A stretch of 5,347 bases of DNA. It comes from an uncultured Oscillospiraceae bacterium. GTDB lineage: Bacteria > Bacillota > Clostridia > Oscillospirales > Oscillospiraceae. Both the position numbers and the translations under genes were made by a program. The stretch spans positions 1-5,347 of the forward strand of contig CAQCFX010000075.1 of assembly GCA_948766235.1 (NCBI GenBank), read 5' to 3'. The notes beneath the pieces are model-generated. The model was not told the DNA's origin, ran no database searches, and saw only the letters and a program-made list of their open reading frames with translations. This document shows positions 1 through 4,559 of this stretch, in pieces. Each line of letters opens with the position of its first letter. The first letter of the stretch is position 1.

Positions 1-185
1 TCCGTAAGGGTGGCCGCCTCCCCCAGGCCGGGCAGGGTGCCCAGGACATATTGCAGCTTCTCCCCCTCGGCGTTGAGGATGTGGCTCAAGCCGAGTTCTT
101 CCATGGCGATGGAGGAAAGGATTTGGTTAACCGCGTCTTCCCGCTGGATGGGCGGGTCGATGTTGGGGAAACTTGGCATAGACAT
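1..185 (-). CDS. N-terminal part of putative spore-surface protein (paralogue of the gene at 401), runs off window
   Basis: Only the first 61 codons are inside the window; the gene continues past position 1. The translation begins MSMPSFPNIDPPIQREDAV and contains SSIAMEELGLSHIL, then NAEGEKLQY, then LGTLPG. It matches the N-terminal domain of the divergent gene at 401 at about 37 of the first 53 positions, so the two are paralogues. The start at 185-183 is set by a good ribosome binding site (GAAAGGAG, about 10 bases upstream) and by the shared MSMPSFP start. I recall this N-domain ahead of collagen-like or low-complexity stalks in spore-forming Firmicutes, which suggests an exosporium or coat protein; that is memory, not a search. 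The stalk and head of this copy are not visible. No signal peptide is seen, consistent with mother-cell cytoplasmic assembly onto the spore. Confidence 0.85.
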   Translation of the reverse strand, partial: MSMPSFPNIDPPIQREDAVNQILSSIAMEELGLSHILNAEGEKLQYVLGTLPGLGEAATLT

Positions 186-194
186 AAAAGTGTT

Positions 195-203
195 GCTCCT
201 TTC
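195..203 (-). promoter_or_regulatory. Ribosome binding site of the left-hand coat-like gene
   Basis: On the minus strand this reads GAAAGGAGC, a near-consensus Shine-Dalgarno sequence with about 10 bases to the ATG at 185-183. It fixes the start of the partial gene that leaves the left edge. Confidence 0.8.
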
Positions 204-262
204 AAGTCTGGGACGCGGGGCCGGGCACAGGAAAAGCAGCTCTCCCGGCGAAGCGCCCACGG

Positions 263-290
263 CATCCTATGCCTTTGCGGGATGGCCGGT
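263..290 (-). promoter_or_regulatory. Sigma-K-like promoter candidate for the left-hand gene
   Basis: Read on the minus strand there is AC (290-289), a 17-base spacer, then CATAGGATG (271-263). The Bacillus sigma-K pattern is AC, about 16-17 bases, CATANNNTA, so all fixed positions match except the final A, which is G here. Transcription would start near 256 and leave a leader of about 70 bases. The case is strengthened by the mirror-image site on the other strand. Short motifs occur by chance, so confidence is moderate. Confidence 0.45.
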
Positions 291-299
291 TCCAGCGGA

Positions 300-326
300 A
301 CGGGACGATTTCCGCCGCATAGAATG
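300..326 (+). promoter_or_regulatory. Sigma-K-like promoter candidate for the gene at 401
   Basis: AC at 300-301, a 16-base spacer, then CATAGAATG at 318-326. It departs from the sigma-K -10 pattern CATANNNTA only at the last base, the same deviation as in the divergent site. The predicted start of transcription is near 333, giving a leader of about 68 bases. No convincing sigma-A promoter was found in this gap for either gene. Confidence 0.45.
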
Positions 327-331
327 GGACG

Positions 332-353
332 GCGGCAGGGAATATCCTGCCGC
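332..353 (+). repeat. 8-bp inverted repeat at the predicted transcript start
   Basis: GCGGCAGG (332-339) and CCTGCCGC (346-353) pair perfectly around a 6-base loop. It sits where the transcript from the sigma-K-like site would begin, so it could form a 5' stabilising hairpin or be a regulator binding site. There is no T run after it, so it is not a terminator. Confidence 0.45.
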
Positions 354-400
354 ATAACCCGCCCCGGTTCAGGCCGGGACCACGCAATGGAGTATTTCAT

Positions 401-1285
401 ATGTCTATGCCTTCTTTTCCCCCCAATGGGGCGGATTTGACGCGAGAGGAAGCCCTGACGATGATCATTGCCTCCATCGCCATGGAGGAGCTGGCTCTGA
501 GCCACATCATCAACGCCGAGGGCGAGAAGCTGCAATACATCCTGGGTACCCTGCCGGGAGCAAAGCTTTGCGCCGGACCCCAGGATGTGCTGGCGGTGAA
601 CAAAAGCGTAGCCTCCCTGCTGGACGTGGTGGCGCAGAACCAGATGCTGCTGAAAAACAAGCTGGAGAGGGTGCTGGAAGCCTGTCCGCCGCCCCCTCCG
701 CCGCCCTGTATGCCTGGGCACTGCCCGCCGTGCCCGTCTCCACCCCCCTGTCCGCCGTCTCCGTGCCCGCCCCCGCCTGTGTGCTGTCCGCCCAGCTGCC
801 CGTCGCCCTGTCCGCCCGACTGCGGGCCGGGACCCTGCTCGCCGCCGGAGACCGGGCCTAAGTGCGTTCTGCGTCTGATAGAGCAGCAGGCGGGACTGCT
901 GTGGAATCCCGGCTGCCGTCTGCCTTGGCGGCAAAAGGCCAGGAGGGGAGACTGCGCCCGCTGGAACGAGCACAACCCCACCCAAATCTGTGTAGACCCG
1001 CGGCGGTCCTATGCGGTCCACTGCACGCTGAACGTCCGCGCCATGCCCCCGGCAAGAGGCGAGGGAGCCATGTTACTCAGGCAGACGCCCTGCGGCGTAT
1101 TTTCGGAGACGCCGTCCCTGCGGTTTTCCCTGGAGTGCGAGGGAAACGGCTCTCAGACGCTGCAATATGCTGCCGTGCTCCATCCCCGCATGGACAGCAT
1201 GGGCCAGGCTGAGCTGTCCCTGGTGCTGGACACCAGGAACGCTCTGTGTGTGGAGTGGGCGTCGATGGATGTGATAGAGCTTTGA
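401..1285 (+). CDS. Putative spore-surface stalk protein: N-domain, coiled coil, Pro/Cys rod, C-terminal beta domain
   Basis: This 294-residue protein has four visible parts. Residues 1-55 are the domain shared with the divergent paralogue (SIAMEELALSHI, NAEGEKLQY, LGTLPG). Residues 63-95 show regular heptads: a positions V63, V70, V77, L84, V91 and d positions N67, L74, Q81, L88, C95, typical of an oligomerising coiled coil. Residues 95-155 hold 32 prolines and 13 cysteines in 61 positions. Residues 156-294 alternate hydrophobic and polar and end in ASMDVIEL, resembling the last strand of BclA-type or C1q-like jelly-roll heads. The likely role is a trimeric surface filament of the spore with a disulfide-rich Pro rod in place of collagen Gly-X-Y repeats. 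The start is supported by GGAG at 389-392, an 8-base spacer, and the shared MSMPSFP. No signal peptide or membrane segment is seen. Spore function is inferred; a general cell-surface or coat protein is the alternative. Confidence 0.85.
   Translation: MSMPSFPPNGADLTREEALTMIIASIAMEELALSHIINAEGEKLQYILGTLPGAKLCAGPQDVLAVNKSVASLLDVVAQNQMLLKNKLERVLEACPPPPPPPCMPGHCPPCPSPPPCPPSPCPPPPVCCPPSCPSPCPPDCGPGPCSPPETGPKCVLRLIEQQAGLLWNPGCRLPWRQKARRGDCARWNEHNPTQICVDPRRSYAVHCTLNVRAMPPARGEGAMLLRQTPCGVFSETPSLRFSLECEGNGSQTLQYAAVLHPRMDSMGQAELSLVLDTRNALCVEWASMDVIEL
683..865 (+). repeat. Low-complexity CCG/TGT-rich tract encoding the Pro/Cys rod
   Basis: Codons here are almost all CCN and TGY, giving C-P-P, P-P-C and P-S-P units with seven prolines in a row at residues 96-102. 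The units are irregular rather than exact copies, but the tract is prone to slippage and to assembly or alignment errors. On the opposite strand it creates long Gly-rich open frames that are not genes. Confidence 0.8.
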
Positions 1286-1288
1286 GGC

Positions 1289-1326
1289 AAAAAAAGACCG
1301 CTTTACTTCTCATGGTAAAGCGGTCT
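1289..1326 (-). terminator. Rho-independent terminator for the minus-strand operon
   Basis: AGACCGCTTTAC (1295-1306) and GTAAAGCGGTCT (1315-1326) form a perfect 12-bp stem with an 8-base loop. Read on the minus strand it is followed by seven Ts (1295-1289), so it ends leftward transcription from the genes at 1461-2436. Read on the plus strand it is followed by A-rich sequence, so it is not a classical terminator for the gene ending at 1285. It lies about 135 bases beyond the leftward stop codon at 1461, so the leftward message has a long 3' tail (1327-1460) in which I see no gene. Confidence 0.85.
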
Positions 1327-1460
1327 AAAAATAGTATGAGGCTTTATTCACGGGCGGGGCGGCGCGGCGCACCCTGCCCGGTTTGTTTTCAGAGGGGCCT
1401 GCGGCTCAAGGCGGAAACGCCGCCCACCGGGAACAGGCTTCTCGTGATAAAGAAGTCAGC

Positions 1461-2060
1461 TTAGTTCAAAATGATGTACGCCTGACGGTAGAGCCGGAAC
1501 AGGAAGTGGCAGAGTTCCTCCGCGACAAAGCGGCCATCGTTGCCAATCCCCAGGTGAGCCCCATTGGCAAAATAGGAGGCATCAGGCACCAGACCGGGCT
1601 TGGACAGCTTGGGATAATACTCGTTCTTCCATTCCGTCATATCTGTGGACTTCAAGTCACGGCTGATTGAGACTCCCGTGCCCTGATTCTGGAAATCGGC
1701 GGCATACGGCTCCAGCATCTTGATGCAGTTCTTGATGCACTTCAGCGACTCGTTGCTGGACGGGAAATCGCCAAGGACGAACTGATACGCGCTCCACAGA
1801 AACTGGAGGTATTCCAGCTTGGTGCATACCCCGTCGTTTCCGATGCCATAGCGGAAATCCTTCAGCGGATTCTGGAAAAACGCGCCGTCGCGGATTTTGC
1901 CGCTCTGCACCAGCTGCGGATAGTAGGTGTTCTTCCACTCCGTCATATCTGAGCCGGCCAGCGTCAGCATTTTCGAGTTGTTGTTAGGAAGATTTTTCAC
2001 TTCGTTGAGGTACTTTTCGAGCATTTGGATGCACTGCACCGCAAGCTGCTTATCTGTCAT
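1461..2060 (-). CDS. Unknown protein made of two ~100-residue tandem repeats
   Basis: This 199-residue soluble protein belongs to no family I recognise. It is an internal duplication with a period of 102 residues: C10-I-x-M-L-E matches C112-I-x-M-L-E; SDMTEWKN (37-44) matches TDMTEWKN (139-146), each followed by xYYPxL; YGIGNDG (71-77) matches LGIGNDG (170-176); E-x-L-x-F-L-[WF]-x-x-Y closes both copies. The start is placed at 2060 because AAGGAGG (2075-2069) lies 8 bases upstream; an in-frame ATG at 2078 lies ahead of that site and is unlikely to be used. There is no signal peptide or membrane segment. It is the second gene of a likely operon after the cystatin-like gene, 76 bases downstream, and shares its terminator at 1289-1326. 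Helical ends and a conserved Trp/Tyr/GNDG core suggest a binding module, but function is unknown. Confidence 0.85.
   Translation of the reverse strand: MTDKQLAVQCIQMLEKYLNEVKNLPNNNSKMLTLAGSDMTEWKNTYYPQLVQSGKIRDGAFFQNPLKDFRYGIGNDGVCTKLEYLQFLWSAYQFVLGDFPSSNESLKCIKNCIKMLEPYAADFQNQGTGVSISRDLKSTDMTEWKNEYYPKLSKPGLVPDASYFANGAHLGIGNDGRFVAEELCHFLFRLYRQAYIILN
1623..1645 (-). repeat. DNA-level repeat, copy B (second protein repeat)
   Basis: This 23-base stretch matches 1929-1951 at 22 of 23 positions; the only difference is T versus C at one wobble position. It encodes the DMTEWKN core of the second protein repeat, exactly 306 bases (102 codons) from the first copy. Such high DNA identity within otherwise diverged repeats points to strong constraint or local gene conversion. 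Confidence 0.85.
1929..1951 (-). repeat. DNA-level repeat, copy A (first protein repeat)
   Basis: Partner of 1623-1645, with 22 of 23 bases identical. It encodes the DMTEWKN core in the first half of the duplicated protein. Confidence 0.85.
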
Positions 2061-2068
2061 GTAGAATT

Positions 2069-2075
2069 CCTCCTT
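2069..2075 (-). promoter_or_regulatory. Ribosome binding site fixing the start at 2060
   Basis: On the minus strand AAGGAGG stands 8 bases before the ATG at 2060-2058. It overlaps codons of the longer frame from 2078, so the shorter 199-residue product is the likely one. Confidence 0.85.
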
Positions 2076-2136
2076 CATTGTTAAAGTTAGACTTTGGGAA
2101 AGGGATATCAGTTCTCGTCCCTATGGATATTTGTTT

Positions 2137-2436
2137 TTACACGATATGGTCGATGGCAATTATGGACCACTTGCCGACGATGTCGCCGTCGTCGCAGTTC
2201 TGATTCAGCACCATCTTGACCAGGTGCTCCGGGGCGCCCTGGGTGGTTAGGGTCTGCTTGCAGATGAGCATATGGTTCACACCGTGGACCGCCTGTGTGC
2301 CCACATACAAAACGGGCACATATTTTGCCCCCACCATGGCCTCAGTGACTTCGCTAAAGCCGGTTGCAACCTGCTGGGGCAGATTGCAGCCTTCCATAGA
2401 GGCCAGCGTCCAACCGCCTACTAACGTATTTGACAT
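2137..2436 (-). CDS. Small cystatin-like protein (intracellular, function unknown)
   Basis: This 99-residue protein has the layout of stefin/cystatin proteins: a Gly-Gly near the N-terminus (G7-G8), a helix-like stretch (about 20-35) leading to G36-x-K-Y39-x-P, then the hairpin loop V-G-T-Q48-A-V-H-G52 followed by V-N-H and a strand LICKQ. This fits the QxVxG loop that, with the N-terminal glycines, enters the active-site cleft of papain-type cysteine proteases in eukaryotic cystatins. A later strand follows at about 72-78 (LVKMVLN). There is no signal peptide, so it would act in the cytoplasm. The start at 2436 is set by GAAAGGAG about 6 bases upstream; an in-frame ATG at 2493 overlaps the -10 box and is rejected. 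It is the first gene of a two-gene leftward operon. The fold assignment is by eye; protease inhibition is inference, and the fold is also used for other binding roles. Confidence 0.8.
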   Translation of the reverse strand: MSNTLVGGWTLASMEGCNLPQQVATGFSEVTEAMVGAKYVPVLYVGTQAVHGVNHMLICKQTLTTQGAPEHLVKMVLNQNCDDGDIVGKWSIIAIDHIV

Positions 2437-2491
2437 AGTGTGCTCCTTTCCGCCTTTTGGCTGTAAAAAATTTGGGGGACGAGATACCGAC

Positions 2492-2521
2492 ATTATATCA
2501 GAAAATTTGTATATAAATCAA
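2492..2521 (-). promoter_or_regulatory. Sigma-A promoter of the cystatin-like operon
   Basis: On the minus strand TTGATT (2521-2516), an 18-base spacer, then a perfect TATAAT (2497-2492). The surrounding sequence is AT-rich in an otherwise GC-rich window. Transcription would begin near 2485, leaving a leader of about 48 bases before the ATG at 2436. No good promoter was seen in the 76-base gap before the second gene, which supports co-transcription. Confidence 0.8.
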
Positions 2522-2545
2522 TATGATTTTTTGAATTTGATGAAT

Positions 2546-2579
2546 TTACCGGGGATGGGTCGAAGTCCATCCCCGGTAA
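2546..2579. repeat. 13-bp perfect inverted repeat between the recombinase remnant and the cystatin-like promoter
   Basis: TTACCGGGGATGG (2546-2558) pairs perfectly with CCATCCCCGGTAA (2567-2579) around an 8-base centre, GTCGAAGT. As plus-strand RNA the stem could extend by two G-U pairs to a CGAA tetraloop. Neither side has a T run, so it is not a classical terminator. It ends about 25 bases from the -35 box of the leftward operon, so a regulator-binding site, an element end or a residual recombination-linked structure are all possible. Confidence 0.75.
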
Positions 2580-2604
2580 GTGTTGGGGTTATGCTGTGTG
2601 TTCC

Positions 2605-2628
2605 AAAAACAACGCTGTGCGGCGTTGT
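2605..2628 (-). terminator. Probable minus-strand terminator at the end of recombinase homology
   Basis: ACAACGC and GCGTTGT arms (2609-2615 and 2622-2628) form a 7-bp stem with a 6-base loop; on the minus strand the stem ends in T and four more Ts follow (2609-2605). It lies just past the point where recombinase homology stops (about 2635) and inside the non-homologous tail of that open frame. It would keep leftward transcripts from reaching the cystatin-like operon. Confidence 0.55.
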
Positions 2629-3019
2629 CACGGTCTCCGCCGCAAAGGACAGTACCTGAAGCACGATGTCGCTGAGAAAAGTGCCTACCAGATCCTTGCC
2701 CCGCCGGGTGTTCAGCAAGGGCATATCCAGCACCACGATGTCAATGTCACTCTCTTTGGTCAGGATGTGCCGCTGCTCCAAAATCTGACCATAATTGCGT
2801 CTCAGACGGTCGATGCTCTTGACATAGAGCAGGTCGTCTTTTTTCAGCTTTCGCAGCAGCCGTTTATATTGAGGACGCTCAAAATCCTTGCCGGACTGCT
2901 TGTCCACAAACAGATTTGCCTCCGGGACAGCCATTTCCCGCAAAGCGGTGAGCTGTCGCTCTTCGTTCTGCTCCTTGGTGCTGATATAGCCGTATATATT
3001 CATTGAAATGGCTATTGTA

Positions 3020-3027
3020 CCTCCTTT
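3020..3027 (-). promoter_or_regulatory. Displaced ribosome binding site of the recombinase remnant
   Basis: AAAGGAGG on the minus strand is a perfect site, but it lies 16 bases from the ATG at 3003-3001 rather than the usual 6-10. No standard start codon is found at a better distance in frame; an ATT at 3009-3007 would be. This adds to the signs of decay. Confidence 0.6.
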
Positions 3028-3112
3028 CTTCGCTGCCGGAATATACCATACCCCAATATGGCGGCTAACTCTACGGCCCCGCCTTTAAATGACAACAATC
3101 GGCCAAATGCGG

Positions 3113-3141
3113 TTGACGGCGCCCAATCCTTTTGCTACAAT
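3113..3141 (+). promoter_or_regulatory. Sigma-A promoter of the M20 hydrolase
   Basis: TTGACG (3113-3118), a 17-base spacer, then TACAAT (3136-3141): five of six -35 bases and five of six -10 bases match consensus with ideal spacing. Transcription would begin near 3148, about 80 bases before the ATG at 3228. Confidence 0.8.
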
Positions 3142-3175
3142 TTAATCAATTCATACTTCATAGCATCATCGGGCT

Positions 3176-3193
3176 CAGGGTATGATGACCCTG
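3176..3193 (+). repeat. Small hairpin in the hydrolase leader
   Basis: CAGGGT (3176-3181) and ACCCTG (3188-3193) pair around ATGATG. It lies in the predicted 5' leader, 21 bases upstream of the Shine-Dalgarno sequence. It is too short to name as a riboswitch. Confidence 0.4.
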
Positions 3194-3227
3194 GATATTC
3201 TGTGCGTTGAACCAAGGAGGAACGGCA

Positions 3228-4400
3228 ATGAATTTTTATGAACGGGCGCTGGAATTGCGTGAAGAAACAGTTGCCCACCGCCGCTGGCTGCACAGCCATG
3301 CAGAGGTGGGCCTGCAAATGCCCAAGGGGCAAGCCTATGTCATGGAGCAGCTGAGAGAGTGCGGGTTGGAGCCTCGTCCCTGCGGACATGGTGTGAGCGC
3401 TGAATTGGGCCGGACGGGAAACAGGACCATTCTGCTTCGGGCGGATATGGACGCGCTGCCCATGCCGGAGGAGAGCGGCGAAAGCTTTGCCTGTCCAACC
3501 GGAACGGAAGCCCACACCTGCGGCCACGATTTTCATGCGGCCATGCTGCTGACGGCGGCAAAGATGCTGAAAGAAAATGAGGCCGCGCTGATGGGCCGGG
3601 TCCGCTTCATGTTCCAGCCCGCGGAGGAGACCTTTGAAGGCGCGAAGGATATGATGGCCAACGGGATATTGGATGGCGTAGATGGGGCTCTGGCGTACCA
3701 TGTTGGTTCCGGCAGGATGCCGGTGGGACTGTTTATGTACAATAGCGGCGGGACCATGATGTACTCCGTGGATGGGTTCCGAATCACGGTCCATGGCCGG
3801 GGCGCCCACGGCGCGTACCCCCACAGCTCTATTGACCCAATCAACATCGGCGTTCATATTTATCTGGCTTTGGAGGCCCTGATTGCCCGGGAGGCGGACC
3901 CCAGCAAAGCCTGTGTGCTGACCATCGGCAGTTTCTCTGCGGGTTCAGCGCCCAATATTATCCCCGATACCGCGGTTCTTCAGGGAACCTTGCGCACCAA
4001 CGACAGCGCCAGTCGCGAGAAGCTGGTGCGCCGCCTGAAGGAAGCGGCCCAAAAGACCGCAGAGGTATATGGCGGCTCGGCGGAGGTGGAGATGATCTCC
4101 CAGGTACCGCCGCTGGTCTGCGATTCATCCATGACGGAGGAGATGGTGGGCTATATGAAGGAGCTGCCGATTCCCGGCCTGACTCCCGTTCCCAACACGT
4201 CGGCCAGTGCCTCTGAGGATTTTGCAACAGTGGCTGAGCAAGTTCCCAGTGTGTTCATGTATCTTTCGGCGGGATATTTGGATGAGCGGGGCGATGCCCC
4301 CGCCCACAACCCGAAGGTGCAGTTCAATGAGGACGTCTGCCCTATTGGCTCCGCCTGTCTGGCCCACTGTGCGGTGCGCTGGCTGGAGAATCATCAATGA
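3228..4400 (+). CDS. M20 family metallopeptidase / N-acyl-amino-acid amidohydrolase
   Basis: This complete 390-residue cytoplasmic hydrolase belongs to the M20D group (hippurate hydrolase, AbgB and N-acyl-amino-acid amidohydrolase relatives), which cleave an amide bond between an acyl group and an amino acid using two metal ions. Visible motifs in order are LLRADMDALPM (69-79); HTCGHDFHAAML (96-107) with metal ligands C98 and H100; FQPAEE (129-134) with catalytic and ligand glutamates; H158 in AYHVGSG; the inserted dimerisation domain, about 175-290, with GRGAHGAYPH; and H360 in AHNPKVQFNED. All expected ligands are present and the length is normal, so it should be active. The start at 3228 follows AAGGAGG with 7 bases of spacing; an upstream in-frame TTG at 3207 lies before that site. 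It has its own promoter and appears to be a single-gene unit. The exact substrate cannot be read from the sequence. Confidence 0.93.
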   Translation: MNFYERALELREETVAHRRWLHSHAEVGLQMPKGQAYVMEQLRECGLEPRPCGHGVSAELGRTGNRTILLRADMDALPMPEESGESFACPTGTEAHTCGHDFHAAMLLTAAKMLKENEAALMGRVRFMFQPAEETFEGAKDMMANGILDGVDGALAYHVGSGRMPVGLFMYNSGGTMMYSVDGFRITVHGRGAHGAYPHSSIDPINIGVHIYLALEALIAREADPSKACVLTIGSFSAGSAPNIIPDTAVLQGTLRTNDSASREKLVRRLKEAAQKTAEVYGGSAEVEMISQVPPLVCDSSMTEEMVGYMKELPIPGLTPVPNTSASASEDFATVAEQVPSVFMYLSAGYLDERGDAPAHNPKVQFNEDVCPIGSACLAHCAVRWLENHQ

Positions 4401-4441
4401 AATGATAACTATCTTCTATACCCTATGAGAAAGTAAAACTG

Positions 4442-4499
4442 ATGGCGGCCATCTCTGCAAAGCTTTTGGTATGGGTGGGCTTCTTTTGCTGACCGCCAT
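4442..4499 (+). repeat. Long imperfect stem-loop between hydrolase and bcp
   Basis: ATGGCGG (4442-4448) pairs with CCGCCAT (4493-4499), and inside it GCAAAG (4457-4462) can pair with the stretch CTTTTGC at 4483-4489, leaving a GT-rich loop. No T run follows, so it is not a normal terminator. It may be a 3' end-protecting structure for the hydrolase message or a leader element of bcp. I recognise no known riboswitch in it. Confidence 0.4.
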
Positions 4500-4513
4500 A
4501 AACATCTTATCTA
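4486..4513 (+). promoter_or_regulatory. Weak sigma-A promoter candidate for bcp
   Basis: TTGCTG (4486-4491), 16 bases, then TATCTA (4508-4513). Each box departs from consensus at one or two positions and the -35 overlaps the stem-loop just upstream. bcp lies 159 bases after the hydrolase, so a separate promoter is likely, but this one is only a candidate. Confidence 0.3.
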
Positions 4514-4559
4514 TACGGTTAAGTAATCCTTTGGATTTTTTTGAATGGAGGCTGGTATC

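Larger units (their letters stand above)
2518..3003 (-). pseudogene. Decayed serine recombinase (resolvase/invertase N-terminal domain only)
   Basis: The frame of 161 residues starts MNIYGYISTKEQNEERQ and continues through DKQSGKDFERPQYKRLL, LLYVKSIDRL and DIVLQVLSF, a clear resolvase/invertase catalytic domain of the type found on Clostridia mobile elements. Homology stops at about residue 123 (near 2635), where the family normally reads AENER; the last 38 residues are unrelated, and the end of the long helix and the helix-turn-helix DNA-binding domain are gone. The usual GYIRVSTKEQ is shortened to GYISTKEQ, so the nucleophilic Ser is kept but the catalytic Arg two residues before it is lost. 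IDRLGRN is IDRLRRN. The Shine-Dalgarno sequence is 16 bases from the ATG, longer than usual. These lesions indicate an inactive remnant of a mobile element. Confidence 0.85.

Noticed and set aside
683..865. Possible CRISPR-like or VNTR array because of repeating CCG/TGT units
   Set aside because: Units are irregular in length and order, follow codon phase, and no constant repeat with unique spacers exists.
397..981. Gly-rich minus-strand frame resembling a glycine-rich protein
   Set aside because: Its Gly runs are the reverse complement of the CCN proline codons; the plus-strand frame has the conserved paralogue and ribosome binding site.
86..1021. Long minus-strand open frame of 311 codons overlapping both coat-like genes
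   Set aside because: It is antisense to the Pro/Cys tract (hence Gly/Arg-rich), has no ribosome binding site, and crosses two well-supported genes and their promoter region.
1246..1464. Small plus-strand frame across the 1286-1460 gap
   Set aside because: It overlaps the terminator hairpin, lacks a ribosome binding site and has no conserved feature.
2102..2125. AGGGA...TCCCT inverted repeat in the gap between the cystatin-like gene and the repeat protein
   Set aside because: Only five pairs around a loop of over ten bases and no T run; too weak for a terminator or operator call.
2216..2659. Plus-strand frame of 147 codons opposite the cystatin-like gene
   Set aside because: No ribosome binding site, odd composition, and it runs across the promoter, hairpin and recombinase scar of the opposite strand.
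3135..3857. Minus-strand frame of 240 codons ending MKYELIKL, at first sight like a mobile-element protein end
   Set aside because: Most of it is antisense to the M20 hydrolase, whose catalytic motifs are intact; no family match and no start signal.
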